Shown: positions 17,846 to 26,858 of the stretch, in pieces
Layout: every line of letters starts with the position of its first letter
How positions within the stretch are numbered: the stretch's first letter is position 1
Source of the DNA: Salipaludibacillus sp. LMS25
GTDB taxonomy: Bacteria > Bacillota > Bacilli > Bacillales > Salisediminibacteriaceae
Assembly (NCBI RefSeq): GCF_024362805.1
Contig: NZ_CP093299.1
Location: 4,372,001-4,436,000 of the forward strand
Length of the DNA: 64,000 nucleotides
Direction: 5' to 3'
The notes under the pieces: generated by a model
The model's database searches: none
Told to the model about the DNA's origin: nothing
What the model saw: the letters and a program-made list of their open reading frames with translations, nothing else
Translations under genes and position numbers: made by a program

Positions 17846-18688
17846 CTATACATAGCCTTCAAATGCCTGATAGCATTTAACGAATAAGTTATTTATCTCA
17901 TTTGGTATGCTTTTTGAAGAATAATCCAGTGTTTCAGGACGAATTTCCCTTACTCTTAATTCGACCTTAACCTTTACATAATCCTTAAGTTCTTGCTCCT
18001 TTTGCACGGCAACCTTAGGATTATTTTCATACTTCTCAAATCTACTTTGTAGATCGCTCATAACCCTTTTGAAAATATATTCGCTCATAAAAACTTCTAA
18101 TATTTTCCTGAAAGTAAGTTCATCTATTAGTCGTAAAGATTCTATATCCCCATTATTTTCAGTAATGACCTCATACATTTCGGCAACAGCCTCATTTGCA
18201 GCTCCTCTTGCAGCCATATCTTCTTTAGAATTAGATTTTTCTGATATTACGTTAACTAGTTCGGATAATAGTGATTTGATTCCTTTTCCTACGTAGTTAA
18301 TTTGTAATGACTGCAAAGTCGCTTCAACACCATTTTTTCTAAAATCTTGGAGAATCCTTCCTAAACTAACCGTAGTTCTTCTTCCTGCAACAGATGAACG
18401 AGCCAAATGCTTTGAACCGCCAGATGCCCCTACATAATGATTGATAACACGTCCCGGATTAGAAGAAACACCCTTTACATAGTTTGTCATAGCCGTCTTT
18501 GCATCCTTCCACCTAAAGGTAGGGGCTAAACTTTTGTCTTGATCATCAGGCTGTTCAGAATCAGCTAAGTCTCCGTCTGAAGGCTCCATTTCCTCTGGTT
18601 CAGGTTTGCCATCATCAGGAACAGTATCTTTATAGTCATCTGGAAGTAAGGAATTAACTGGTCCGTCAAAAATGCTGGATGTGCCCAT
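17846..18688 (-). CDS. qatB: QatB, Qat defence system component of unknown function
   Basis: A 280-residue soluble protein. The first 70 or so residues are acidic and proline-rich, probably disordered (PDDYKDTVPDDGKPEPEEME). A conserved block follows (TNYVKGVSSNPGRVINHYVG, then SVAGRRTTVSLGRILQDFRK) and a helical C-terminal half. It fits by position and general features the second gene of QatABCD, which has no known enzyme activity. I start at the ATG at 18688, one base after the qatA stop and with AGGGAGGGG upstream; an upstream ATG at 18712 has no site. The assignment leans on the gene order. Confidence 0.85.
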   Translation of the reverse strand: MGTSSIFDGPVNSLLPDDYKDTVPDDGKPEPEEMEPSDGDLADSEQPDDQDKSLAPTFRWKDAKTAMTNYVKGVSSNPGRVINHYVGASGGSKHLARSSVAGRRTTVSLGRILQDFRKNGVEATLQSLQINYVGKGIKSLLSELVNVISEKSNSKEDMAARGAANEAVAEMYEVITENNGDIESLRLIDELTFRKILEVFMSEYIFKRVMSDLQSRFEKYENNPKVAVQKEQELKDYVKVKVELRVREIRPETLDYSSKSIPNEINNLFVKCYQAFEGYV

Positions 18689-18689
18689 A

Positions 18690-20507
18690 TTACCCCTCCC
18701 TTTCTGTTGCAATAAAAGAAGTTAATTTTGGATTCTCCTTAATCCAGTTATCTAGTATACTATCAATTTCAGATAATTTACCTATTTCTTTCCCAAAGTT
18801 TCGAACCCGAGGAATATGTGGTGGCTTAATTCTTGTACCATCTATCGATTGCAAACCTTTGATAATACTAACATGTATGCCTTCCTTTTTACTTCCCCAC
18901 TCTAACAAAGCTCTCAATTGCATATCCACAATTTCTGTCGATTCTTTAATCCGACCAAATAGATGCTCTATAATCAGCGCAACTTCATAGTCGTTAACAC
19001 TACCTGCATTTTGCATTGCAGAATTAAGACCTGATTGGGTTCCAGCAATAAGATTCTTAAGAACATCTTGAGCTTCCCTACTAAGTTTGGTTGTTCCTGT
19101 TTCATACTGTTTATCAAGAGAAGTTCTTCCAAAATAAAAATAGGGCCTTAAATCTTCAGAACCAATATAAGGTTCTTTTTCTATCCAATTTTTTACCCAG
19201 CTATCCTCTTCCCAATTCTTTAATTTTCCTAGTTTATCTAGTTCTCCCTTTTCAAAATGCATTAACTCTATTATACTTCCGTCAATATCTATTTCTGCAT
19301 CCACAAGTTCTGAGAACATTCTAGGTTTGAAATATTCAAGCATCATTATTTTCGAAAGTATTCTTTTATCCAAGTCAATTCCTTTATACCTAGCCATACT
19401 CATTCGCATTTCCATTGAATTTAAGAATCGCTTACAATGCCTAGGGTTACCATTCAAACCACCTGCCAAAACTGATGAAAGCTGTTTAGCAATTTCTAAA
19501 CTAAGTTTTACTTTGTCTGCAATTTCGGAATCATATTCTTTAACAACTCCATAGTCCAATTTAAAATTAAAGAAATTTTCCTTCTTTTTATCATGGACTA
19601 GGCCTATAACCTTTTCAAAGTCACCAAAATTTAAGTCTCTTTGCATAAATAACAGAGCTATATATAATTCTACTTCACTAGCACTTAATCGAGGTATTCT
19701 TACAGGATATTGAACAATTTTCTCCAAATATTCCTTTCCTATATCTATCCCATATCCTTCTATCTCATTAAATTTTGTTTGCACGGCATAAGATATATGT
19801 CGCTCATCAGCTCCGATAATAAAAACTGTATTTCCCACATACAGAAATAGCCGGATAGCTTCTAGTGTATTAAGAATAGTGTCCGGACTGCATCTATCTA
19901 ATTCATCAATAAATACAACAAGCCTCTCAATCCTTGTTTGTTTTAGAAGCTTATCAAAATTCTCACGAAAAGAATTTATGTCTTCCCTTAATTCCTTGTT
20001 ACTTAGTTCTGCCTTGATTGTATCTACCCAATCATCTTTAATTACAGCATCGGAGGAAGTAACCGTTTTTTCTATAACAGCCGATAATGCAACATCTGCC
20101 AAAACATTACTACCTCCAGTTAAAAAGAAACCTGCTCCCGATCGGATTGCTTTTTTAACTAGTTTCATTTTATCAATACTCTTATAAAGGCCTGCAATAC
20201 ATTTTTTAGCTGTTTCATCAAGTGTCCGATTTTGTTCAATAGTGTCTAAGATATTTCCTAGTAGTGCAGTTTTAGCATCCTCATAATCTTCAAACAGCCA
20301 TCCATTAAAATAAATACTCTCTGTACCCTTTTCTTCTTTGAGTGCAGCAATACTCAGGTTAATAAGGCTAGACTTACCACTTCCCCAATCACCATACACA
20401 CCTACTGTAGAGGGGAGAAGGGCGTCATTTTTTATGATATTACTAACAGTATCTATTAAATAATCAAAGTCTAGAAAATCTATTTCTGTTTCACTATCTT
20501 TCCACAT
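18690..20507 (-). CDS. qatA: QatA, KAP-family P-loop ATPase of the Qat defence system
   Basis: A 605-residue KAP NTPase. Walker A is GDWGSGKSSLIN (residues 39-50). Walker B is RLVVFIDELDRCS (195-207), followed by the KAP sensor region FIIGADERHISYAVQ. Between them lies a weakly hydrophobic insertion (FFLTGGSNVLADVALSAV, about 127-144), where many KAP proteins carry membrane helices. In QatABCD the ATPase is the first gene and is needed for phage protection. Walker residues are intact. The ATG at 20507 is close behind GGGGGG. No phage-trigger mechanism can be inferred from sequence alone. Confidence 0.92.
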   Translation of the reverse strand: MWKDSETEIDFLDFDYLIDTVSNIIKNDALLPSTVGVYGDWGSGKSSLINLSIAALKEEKGTESIYFNGWLFEDYEDAKTALLGNILDTIEQNRTLDETAKKCIAGLYKSIDKMKLVKKAIRSGAGFFLTGGSNVLADVALSAVIEKTVTSSDAVIKDDWVDTIKAELSNKELREDINSFRENFDKLLKQTRIERLVVFIDELDRCSPDTILNTLEAIRLFLYVGNTVFIIGADERHISYAVQTKFNEIEGYGIDIGKEYLEKIVQYPVRIPRLSASEVELYIALLFMQRDLNFGDFEKVIGLVHDKKKENFFNFKLDYGVVKEYDSEIADKVKLSLEIAKQLSSVLAGGLNGNPRHCKRFLNSMEMRMSMARYKGIDLDKRILSKIMMLEYFKPRMFSELVDAEIDIDGSIIELMHFEKGELDKLGKLKNWEEDSWVKNWIEKEPYIGSEDLRPYFYFGRTSLDKQYETGTTKLSREAQDVLKNLIAGTQSGLNSAMQNAGSVNDYEVALIIEHLFGRIKESTEIVDMQLRALLEWGSKKEGIHVSIIKGLQSIDGTRIKPPHIPRVRNFGKEIGKLSEIDSILDNWIKENPKLTSFIATEREG

Positions 20508-20890
20508 TTCATTTCCCCCCCTGAATTATTGAAAGTTTGATTATCATATAAAAAAGGAATCACCATGTTACAGTTTCGAAAATCAAAGTCTGTATCGTTA
20601 ATTGCAATTGACATTAATCTAACGACCTACCCTAGGCTATCAAACTGACCATGAAGGTGCACCTTCACCTACTCACTGTTGGCATGTTTTAACGCCCTAA
20701 ACCAGTCATAAACAGTCACTCCCACATACATAGTTATCATCAACCCGACCTCTCTTTAAAAAGGAAATGTGTCAAGTAATTATAATTTATTTCTACAAGT
20801 ATCCTGGTTTTCCTGCACGGATATACAACATTTACGTGTATGTTCGAATGTTTTATAAATGAACACCTAGCACTGTTGTAAAATAAACCT
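20508..20890. other. Upstream region of the qat operon
   Basis: Must contain the qat promoter. On the minus strand TATGATAAT lies near 20543-20535, a possible -10 element, but I could not pair it with a confident -35. No gene is seen. Confidence 0.4.
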
Positions 20891-20929
20891 CAAATAGTCC
20901 CCACCTATGATGAAGATGGGGACTATTTG
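20891..20929. terminator. Hairpin, likely terminator
   Basis: A perfect 13-bp stem (20891-20903 with 20917-20929, CAAATAGTCCCCA and its complement) with a 13-base loop and AT-rich flanks. It insulates the qat promoter region from the IS256-type side. Confidence 0.6.
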
Positions 20930-21205
20930 CCCACTTGCAATTTTTTTAAAAAATAACAATATGTTCAATGAAGAGCTTACAGATTTTCACCAAAATTACG
21001 TAAAAGCCTTATTACTTGACGGTCAAATCACAACTCTACTTCACTCTCCTTTAAACTATTACTTATTATACATCTTAATTCTTGTTCTAATTCTTTTAAA
21101 AAATAACAATCATACTCCCAAAAACACTAGAAAAACTGTTACCGGTAGTGTCAATAAGTTTGTGTAAGTTAGTTAGGGTATCACTCAGTACTAGAAGGGG
21201 GGAGG

Positions 21206-21241
21206 TTCAGGTATGGGCCCCCGCGGGGGCCCATACCTGAA
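21206..21241. repeat. Perfect 36-bp GC-core palindrome inside the IS256-type element
   Basis: Two 18-base arms with no loop, centred at 21223/21224 on CCCCCG/CGGGGG and flanked by TTCAGGTATGG and its complement. It lies between the transposase stop and the nearer IS end. It resembles in design the palindrome at 12067-12104 in the IS21-type element. Confidence 0.85.
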
Positions 21242-21266
21242 ATGAAGACATTTCCAGTTTCCCCTC

Positions 21267-22442
21267 TTAGTCTTCTGTTCCATAACGCTTTTTGAATAGA
21301 TCTTGTAAAACCGGCTGAGCCGTGCTGAAACCTCTTAGTTTCCGCTGGGCCCATCTCTCGTTGTATTCAACGGATTGAAGGTAAACTATCTTTTCTGCCG
21401 CTTTTTCTGTCGGTAAACTGTTCATTGTCTTGGTTCGCTTCTTGATCTCTTTCATCGTTCGTTCGATGATGTTCGTGGTATAAATCATCGGCTGAATCGA
21501 TGACGGATACTGAAGAAAAGTCAAAAGAACATCCAGGTCTCGTTCCCATGATTGAACGACTTTCGGGTATTTCTTTGACCAGGTTTCTTTGAATGCTTGA
21601 AAGCACTTGTCAGCTTCCCCTCTCGTGTTTGCCTGGTAGATCGGTTTAAGATCTTCCGCCATGGCCGATTGATCCTTTTTACGTGCTACATTAAGGGCAT
21701 TTCGAACTTTATGCACGACGCAGCGTTGGATATCCGCTTTTGGATAGACTTCCTTCATCGCTTCTTCTAAACCAGGTAACCCGTCAAAGATCCCGAGGAG
21801 AACTTCTTTTGCGCCTCTTTCATAGAGGTCTAGGAGGATTTCCTTCCAACCAAGCGCACTTTCTTTCCCACCGACATAGAATCCAAGGATTTCTCGGTAG
21901 CCTTCTTCGGTCACGCCAACCACGACATAAACGACTTCGTTGGCGACATCATCTCGTCGTAGCTTGAGATACGTTCCGTCTAAATAGACGACGGAATAAC
22001 GCTTTTGAAGCTCTCGTTGTTGCCATGATTCGATATCTTCTCCCACGACGTCGGTGATGTTACTGATCGTCGTTGGCGAATAGGTATGACCCAAGATACG
22101 CTCAAGGAAATGGCTGATTTCTCGCGTGCTCATGCCTTTTTGATACATTTGAATGATCGTTTCGCCTAGCCATGCTTGGTGGCGTTCATAAGGCTGAAAC
22201 ATCTCCGTTTGGAAGGCATTATCACGATCACGTGGGACTTGTAAAGAATCGATTCGACCATACTTCGTGTCCAATTGACGCTTGTAATGACCATTCTTTG
22301 CGTTTTTTAACTCTGGGTGTTCGTGATCAAAGAAGTTTGTCATTTCTTCTTTCATGATCACTTCTAGTTTTTCTTTCACGAAGTCACGCACCATGTGATC
22401 TAGTTGATTTTCTAGTGATTCTTGTCCTATACTAGTAGTCAT
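21267..22442 (-). CDS. IS256-family transposase
   Basis: A 391-residue mutator-type DDE transposase. The first D is in SVVYLDGTYLKLRRD, the second in LLGIFDGLPGLEEAMKEVYP, and the E is in NIIERTMKEIKKRTK. The C/H motif QRCVVHKVRNAL typical of IS256 follows the second D. The N-terminal region (RDFVKEKLEVIMKEEMTNFF) and the cut-and-paste core are intact. The ATG at 22442 has GAGGAG eleven bases upstream. Confidence 0.95.
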   Translation of the reverse strand: MTTSIGQESLENQLDHMVRDFVKEKLEVIMKEEMTNFFDHEHPELKNAKNGHYKRQLDTKYGRIDSLQVPRDRDNAFQTEMFQPYERHQAWLGETIIQMYQKGMSTREISHFLERILGHTYSPTTISNITDVVGEDIESWQQRELQKRYSVVYLDGTYLKLRRDDVANEVVYVVVGVTEEGYREILGFYVGGKESALGWKEILLDLYERGAKEVLLGIFDGLPGLEEAMKEVYPKADIQRCVVHKVRNALNVARKKDQSAMAEDLKPIYQANTRGEADKCFQAFKETWSKKYPKVVQSWERDLDVLLTFLQYPSSIQPMIYTTNIIERTMKEIKKRTKTMNSLPTEKAAEKIVYLQSVEYNERWAQRKLRGFSTAQPVLQDLFKKRYGTED

Positions 22443-22544
22443 AGGTAGGGCATCTCCTCTCAGTTGATTTCATCGTTAACAATGAGGATACCCTACCTTT
22501 TTTTTCGGCTTAAACATTTTTCTTACACAAACTATTGTACGTCA

Positions 22545-22722
22545 TCCTGTTACCTAATATTATATTAAGATTTAAACCTAATCGTGGGTAAAAATGATAA
22601 TTAGGTGAAATCCAATACCCAAACTGCGCTAGTTCGTCAGAATGTAATGATTCTATAGCTAAGTAATTTTGTGTTCTATAATCTATGTAATCGGAGCCAT
22701 GTGTAAAATTTGTGTAAAACAA
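22545..22722 (-). pseudogene. Truncated open frame beside the IS256-type element
   Basis: A reading frame on the minus strand (FTHGSDYIDYRTQNYLAIES, then LHSDELAQFGYWISPNYHFY, RLGLNLNIILGNRMTY) runs into the IS end and stops a few codons inside it at 22510. It has no convincing start. On the other side of the IS the same strand carries another short coding-like piece ending YFLKELEQELRCIISNSLKE near 21035. The two may be halves of one gene cut by the IS. No family is recognised. Confidence 0.35.
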
Positions 22723-22820
22723 ATTCGATGAGTAATAAAGGTGCGTAGTTTCACCTGCTTCTTCAGTGACTCATTCCTCATGCGTGGAGTGGTTGTTGTT
22801 ACTAGCGGTGATACTCTATA

Positions 22821-23763
22821 CTATAGAATCTTATCAAACAAAACTTTAAAGCTAATCTTACCGTCTTTCAGTTTATTTTTGAGTTTATCGTAATCATCAA
22901 CTGTTGGTATTCCTTTAATTTCTAAATAACCACTAACTTTAATTTTCTCACTAGCAATGCTTATAACCCTATTTATCTCACTAACAATAGAATCGAGAAA
23001 TATTCTTTGTGCTTTTTTATACTCTATTAGTCTTGTCAATTTATAATACTCTGTTATTCGTTATCAAGACGTCCTCTAGCATCCCACTTTACATTATCAG
23101 TTACATTTGCTAATAATATATCTGATTTATAGTAATAGGCTTGTTGGTCAAATCCAAAGTCATTGTTCTTAAGTGCTTCAAGTGTTATATCCATTCCTGA
23201 GAGTTCAGTTAACTCCATGAGAACCTTATTAAGAGCTTTCCTCCCCCCCAAAGTCTGGGGGTATTTAAAAACAGATAAATTATCCATAGATATCTTAATC
23301 TTTTTTTTATTGCTTTTTCTTTTGCGACACGTTTTGGAATATTTATTATTGCATTTTTAGTTTTTACAGTGATATCGTCATACATAATTCTTTCAAGCGA
23401 AAATGAACTCGGCTTATTACTCTCTCCTTCAAAAAAGTATACAATTTCATAATATGCTTCACCGAAGGTTAATACATTATTAGCAGCCTCATTTATAAAG
23501 TCACTAAAAGTCTGAACAATGTCTTGGTGATGATATCCATTTCGAGACTTAAATCGTTTACAAATTGTACTAATCTGATTATTAGGTATACCTTTTAACT
23601 CAACCTTAAGATCATCTTTACGATATGGAACTACATATGAAAAATCTTGAATAAACATATTATTATTTATGGAAGAATAATCATGCTTTCCTTTTCTATC
23701 TTCTTGTTCATTGTGATTAAGGTGATATCTTATATTCTTTCTCGTATTAGTTGTTTTACTCAT
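22821..23763 (-). pseudogene. Unknown protein, partner of the large membrane protein, broken by two frameshifts
   Basis: Three consecutive frames read as one protein of about 315 residues if two bases are restored. Part 1 starts at the ATG at 23763 (MSKTTNTRKNIRYHLNHNEQ) and runs to VAKEKAIKK. The frame is lost in the A8 run at 23301-23308, where nine A would keep it. Part 2 gives ISMDNLSVFKYPQTLGGRKA to GRLDNE. The frame is lost again near 23055, where one more A would give NEITEYYKLTRLIEYKK. Part 3 ends DGKISFKVLFDKIL at 22821. I do not recognise the family. The ATG overlaps the stop of the membrane-protein gene by eight bases, so the two are translationally coupled. Homopolymer sequencing error is a real alternative to decay. 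Confidence 0.65.
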
Positions 23764-26299
23764 TTACCTCACCACTTTCAAGATTTGCTAAATATTTTTC
23801 TTCCCACCCCCGACGTGATCTATACTTTTTATCATCATCAACTTTTGTATTTAAGTACAAGCGTACGTATAGCTCGGCAAAATTTACACTAAAATGAGTA
23901 TCATATGAAAAGGCGCGTATTAAAGGGCTGTCATGAACAACCTTCTTTTCATAATAAAATTTATCTGTATATTCTTCTTTGATTAAACCGCTTCTTTGAA
24001 TATAACGAGCCATTCTTTGCTGCCAAGAAGTTCTTATGATCCCCCTTGAATGGAGATCAATAGTTTTGTTCTCTAATTCAAAAATTTTTATAAATCGCTC
24101 AAAGATACTTAGACCACTTACTGGTTCAATAGAATTAAAAATTCTGTCCGACTCTGTAATTACAAATTCTTTTAAAGTAGGCTCGCCTATCAGCTCTGAA
24201 AAGAAAATCGCATGACCACTTAATGCCATAAAATCATATGATGAATTCACTACCATTAAATTAGTGTAGTAGTTATTTGACACATTTTTCAAATCCGCCC
24301 TAATCTTGGAGTCGGCAGCTAATGTTAACTTAACCACCAACATGTACAACTTTTTAAAATACTCAATATCCCTGTCAAATAATGCTTCAAAGCAAGCTTC
24401 ATACAAATAATTATATCCATGCCCAAAAAAGTCTGGAAACTCTTCACTTCTCTTTTGGAATGCAAACACTAGGATACTTTTTCCCATGGACTTTATTAGT
24501 CTCTTATTATTTTCCTTGAGTTCCTCTCTTAAGTTTGAAAAATCAATATCTACCCATGTTATGTCTTTCTCCACCCTTAATGCTTCCAACTCTTTGTATT
24601 TTTCTTCAAGTTGATATAAGAGTTGCAAAGTTCTAGAATAGCAAGTTACACCCTGATAAACATGTATATAAGAAGCCGTATAGTTTTTTGACTCATGATA
24701 TTTTAGACAATACTTGACGAATTGATTACTGAATAACTCAACTATTTCATTCGAAACAATATCAATTTCTCTAGCAAATTCAAGAGCAAGTAATTGCTTT
24801 ATATACCAATTTGATGAAATAACAGTCCCTTCTAACTCATACTCGAAAACCAGTTTGCTTCTTAGATCTTCAACTCTTCTTACTAAAGTGTGTGGAAACT
24901 CTAGAGTATTTACTGCTGCCTTGTTGAACCAAACATGATTCTCTATGAAGTTCTCGATTTCTTCAACATCAAATTTATCGACTTTCTTTGTTGTTCCAAT
25001 TATAATACCAACATACATGCTTGTTATTAGTTCAAGACAGCCAATTTTATCATTTATGCTGCTATCCATTTTATTTGAAATATTTTCAGAATCATTAAGT
25101 AGAACCTCATGAATCTTAGTAGTAATTCTATTTAATTCTGAAGTGATGCTCTTTACTTCAATATTAGATACCAGCACCTCAGAGTACTCAGCGACAACAT
25201 TAAGAACAGAATTAACTCTATTAAAATCTTTTCTATCCAATAATTCATTTATTATATTGGTGAATATTTTAAATATCCGTTCTTCAAACCACATTTCATT
25301 CGTAATATATTCAGGATTTATGAAACTCGCTGTATTGATAGCAGTTTGTAAAGTAGAAAAATCTACAGAAAACCAACTTTTGTGTTTTTGGGTTTTTGTA
25401 AACCACATGCTATCACTTGGTATTTTTCCTTTATAATGGTATTGATAGTTATATAGCAATGAAAATATTTTTACAAATATTTTAACTAATGAATCATTAT
25501 TTTCTGATTTTTTTTCATTTTCTATAATTGTTCTAGTAAGCATTTCCAAGAGTTTCAGTTGTTCTGAACATTTTTTATAATAATGGTGTTGAAAATTACT
25601 ATCATCCCACGCGACTCCATTTATTGTTGCTAATTTTATATTCCTTAGTGCATTTTCAATAATGTTGTTAGACACTTCAACAACATCAGAGTATTTATAG
25701 ATTATCTTTCCCAGATTAAAAAAATTCATAATCGAGATGCATCCATATAAAGTAATAATGAAACTAGTAATATAACTTGTCTCAAAACCTATACTAACAA
25801 CCGCTAGTAATATTAAACAGACAATTATGAACCTCATTAACGAACGAATATATTTATTCCCAATTTTTTCATTCTCAAATACTAAACTTAGCTCCTTTGG
25901 TAACTTCGCATATATTGCACCGATGATATTTCCAATTGATGAAAAATATAAACCAAGAAATACACCGGTGATACTTGCGAGTGTGCTTACTAGTATCACA
26001 AATGTACTTTTTTCAAAATTGAATATTTCAGTTATAAATTCTAATTGAGATTTATTTAAAGAGGGTCTAATATGATCATTTACTAAATAATCTATAAGTA
26101 GTAATACAACCACAAAAGCAATAGCTTTAACTACATCTATAAGTATATTCCGAAGTAGATACATGTTTGTTTTCGTGCCAGACTTTAACTCATTTGTGTA
26201 CCTATCCACCTTAAACTTTAGCTTTCTATATCTAAACTCTAAATTCCTTTTTTTATTCCGCCATCTCCAATATGACTTCTTATAAATCTTTTCTTTCAA
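23756..26299 (-). CDS. Large unknown membrane protein with four N-terminal helices
   Basis: An 848-residue protein. A basic N-terminus (about residues 1-50) is followed by four predicted membrane helices near residues 53-72 (NILIDVVKAIAFVVVLLLID), 99-120 (STFVILVSTLASITGVFLGL), 155-172 and 176-194, and then about 650 mainly helical, cytosolic, charged residues without a motif I know. The helix arrangement recalls DUF2254-type membrane proteins only loosely. I start at the TTG at 26299 because GGGGGGAG lies six bases upstream; the frame is open 27 codons further. It forms an operon with the frameshifted gene at 22821-23763 and sits beside the Qat operon, so a defence role is a hypothesis. Confidence 0.7.
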   Translation of the reverse strand: MKEKIYKKSYWRWRNKKRNLEFRYRKLKFKVDRYTNELKSGTKTNMYLLRNILIDVVKAIAFVVVLLLIDYLVNDHIRPSLNKSQLEFITEIFNFEKSTFVILVSTLASITGVFLGLYFSSIGNIIGAIYAKLPKELSLVFENEKIGNKYIRSLMRFIIVCLILLAVVSIGFETSYITSFIITLYGCISIMNFFNLGKIIYKYSDVVEVSNNIIENALRNIKLATINGVAWDDSNFQHHYYKKCSEQLKLLEMLTRTIIENEKKSENNDSLVKIFVKIFSLLYNYQYHYKGKIPSDSMWFTKTQKHKSWFSVDFSTLQTAINTASFINPEYITNEMWFEERIFKIFTNIINELLDRKDFNRVNSVLNVVAEYSEVLVSNIEVKSITSELNRITTKIHEVLLNDSENISNKMDSSINDKIGCLELITSMYVGIIIGTTKKVDKFDVEEIENFIENHVWFNKAAVNTLEFPHTLVRRVEDLRSKLVFEYELEGTVISSNWYIKQLLALEFAREIDIVSNEIVELFSNQFVKYCLKYHESKNYTASYIHVYQGVTCYSRTLQLLYQLEEKYKELEALRVEKDITWVDIDFSNLREELKENNKRLIKSMGKSILVFAFQKRSEEFPDFFGHGYNYLYEACFEALFDRDIEYFKKLYMLVVKLTLAADSKIRADLKNVSNNYYTNLMVVNSSYDFMALSGHAIFFSELIGEPTLKEFVITESDRIFNSIEPVSGLSIFERFIKIFELENKTIDLHSRGIIRTSWQQRMARYIQRSGLIKEEYTDKFYYEKKVVHDSPLIRAFSYDTHFSVNFAELYVRLYLNTKVDDDKKYRSRRGWEEKYLANLESGEVNE

Positions 26300-26552
26300 T
26301 AAAGGCTCCCCCCTTATGTATATCCAGTTAGCTATTGCCCTTCTTTTACATAAGAATAATTTACGTACAACTATAATCATTAAAGACCGTGCTATACCTC
26401 TTCTTATAGTATAGTTAATAAATAGTATATTTTAAATATATATTAATGTATTTTCATACCAGAGGGGTAAAAAGATGATAAAGCTAGCAAAAAATTAAAA
26501 ATAAGTTCAGATCTCTAAATATGTGTAAATACAGATACTTAAAAAGGTTTGA

Positions 26553-26636
26553 TACCGCTGGTCGGGATCGAACCGACACTCCAGAAGGAACACGATTTTG
26601 AGTCGTGCGCCTCTCGTCAGTTCCCCCACCACTTCA
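26553..26636 (-). pseudogene. Decayed tRNA-Leu(CAA)
   Basis: On the minus strand the 3' half is sound. The anticodon arm is CACGA-CTCAAAA-TCGTG with anticodon CAA at 26600-26598. A class II variable arm (TTCCTTCTGGAGT) and a perfect T arm GTCGG-TTCGATC-CCGAC follow, then the acceptor strand CAGCGGT-A. The 5' half is not: the 5' acceptor strand should be near ACCGCTG, but GAAGTGG stands there. The D stem mispairs and the D loop lacks the GG pair. No CCA is encoded. It is probably non-functional. Its 3' end faces the accessory region. Confidence 0.7.
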
Positions 26637-26858
26637 TAGTTAAAATTTGTTTTATACCCTATATAAATGTGGATAGACTCAAAACTATTTGATCCGGGCT
26701 CCTCATATCACCGAAATCATATAAAAATAAACCACTCCTGTTATACCGAAAATGTCGTTATTCATGATAGAACCAACTCTTCCCCGAAAGTTGTTATAGC
26801 TCTTTTTTGATAGCAACTACACTGTCACTTTAAATTTAAGCACCTAGCTACTCGTTTT

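Larger units (their letters stand above)
21148..22540 (-). mobile_element. IS256-family insertion sequence
   Basis: The left end GTGTCAATAAGTTTGTGTAA (21148-21167) and the right end, read inward, GTACAATAGTTTGTGTAAG (22540-22522) form imperfect inverted repeats sharing AGTTTGTGTAAG. The right end has lost one base and diverged outside this core. I found no matching 8-9 bp target duplication, which suggests decay or a rearranged flank. The transposase frame is complete. Confidence 0.8.

Noticed and set aside
20907..21167. 86-codon plus-strand frame between the hairpin and the IS256-type element
   Set aside because: Its start lies inside the terminator-like hairpin, it has no ribosome site and it ends within the IS terminus. 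The minus strand here looks more coding-like.
26553..26636. Functional tRNA-Leu and a matching att duplicate
   Set aside because: The acceptor and D stems do not pair, and I found no second copy of the tRNA 3' sequence by eye within the window.
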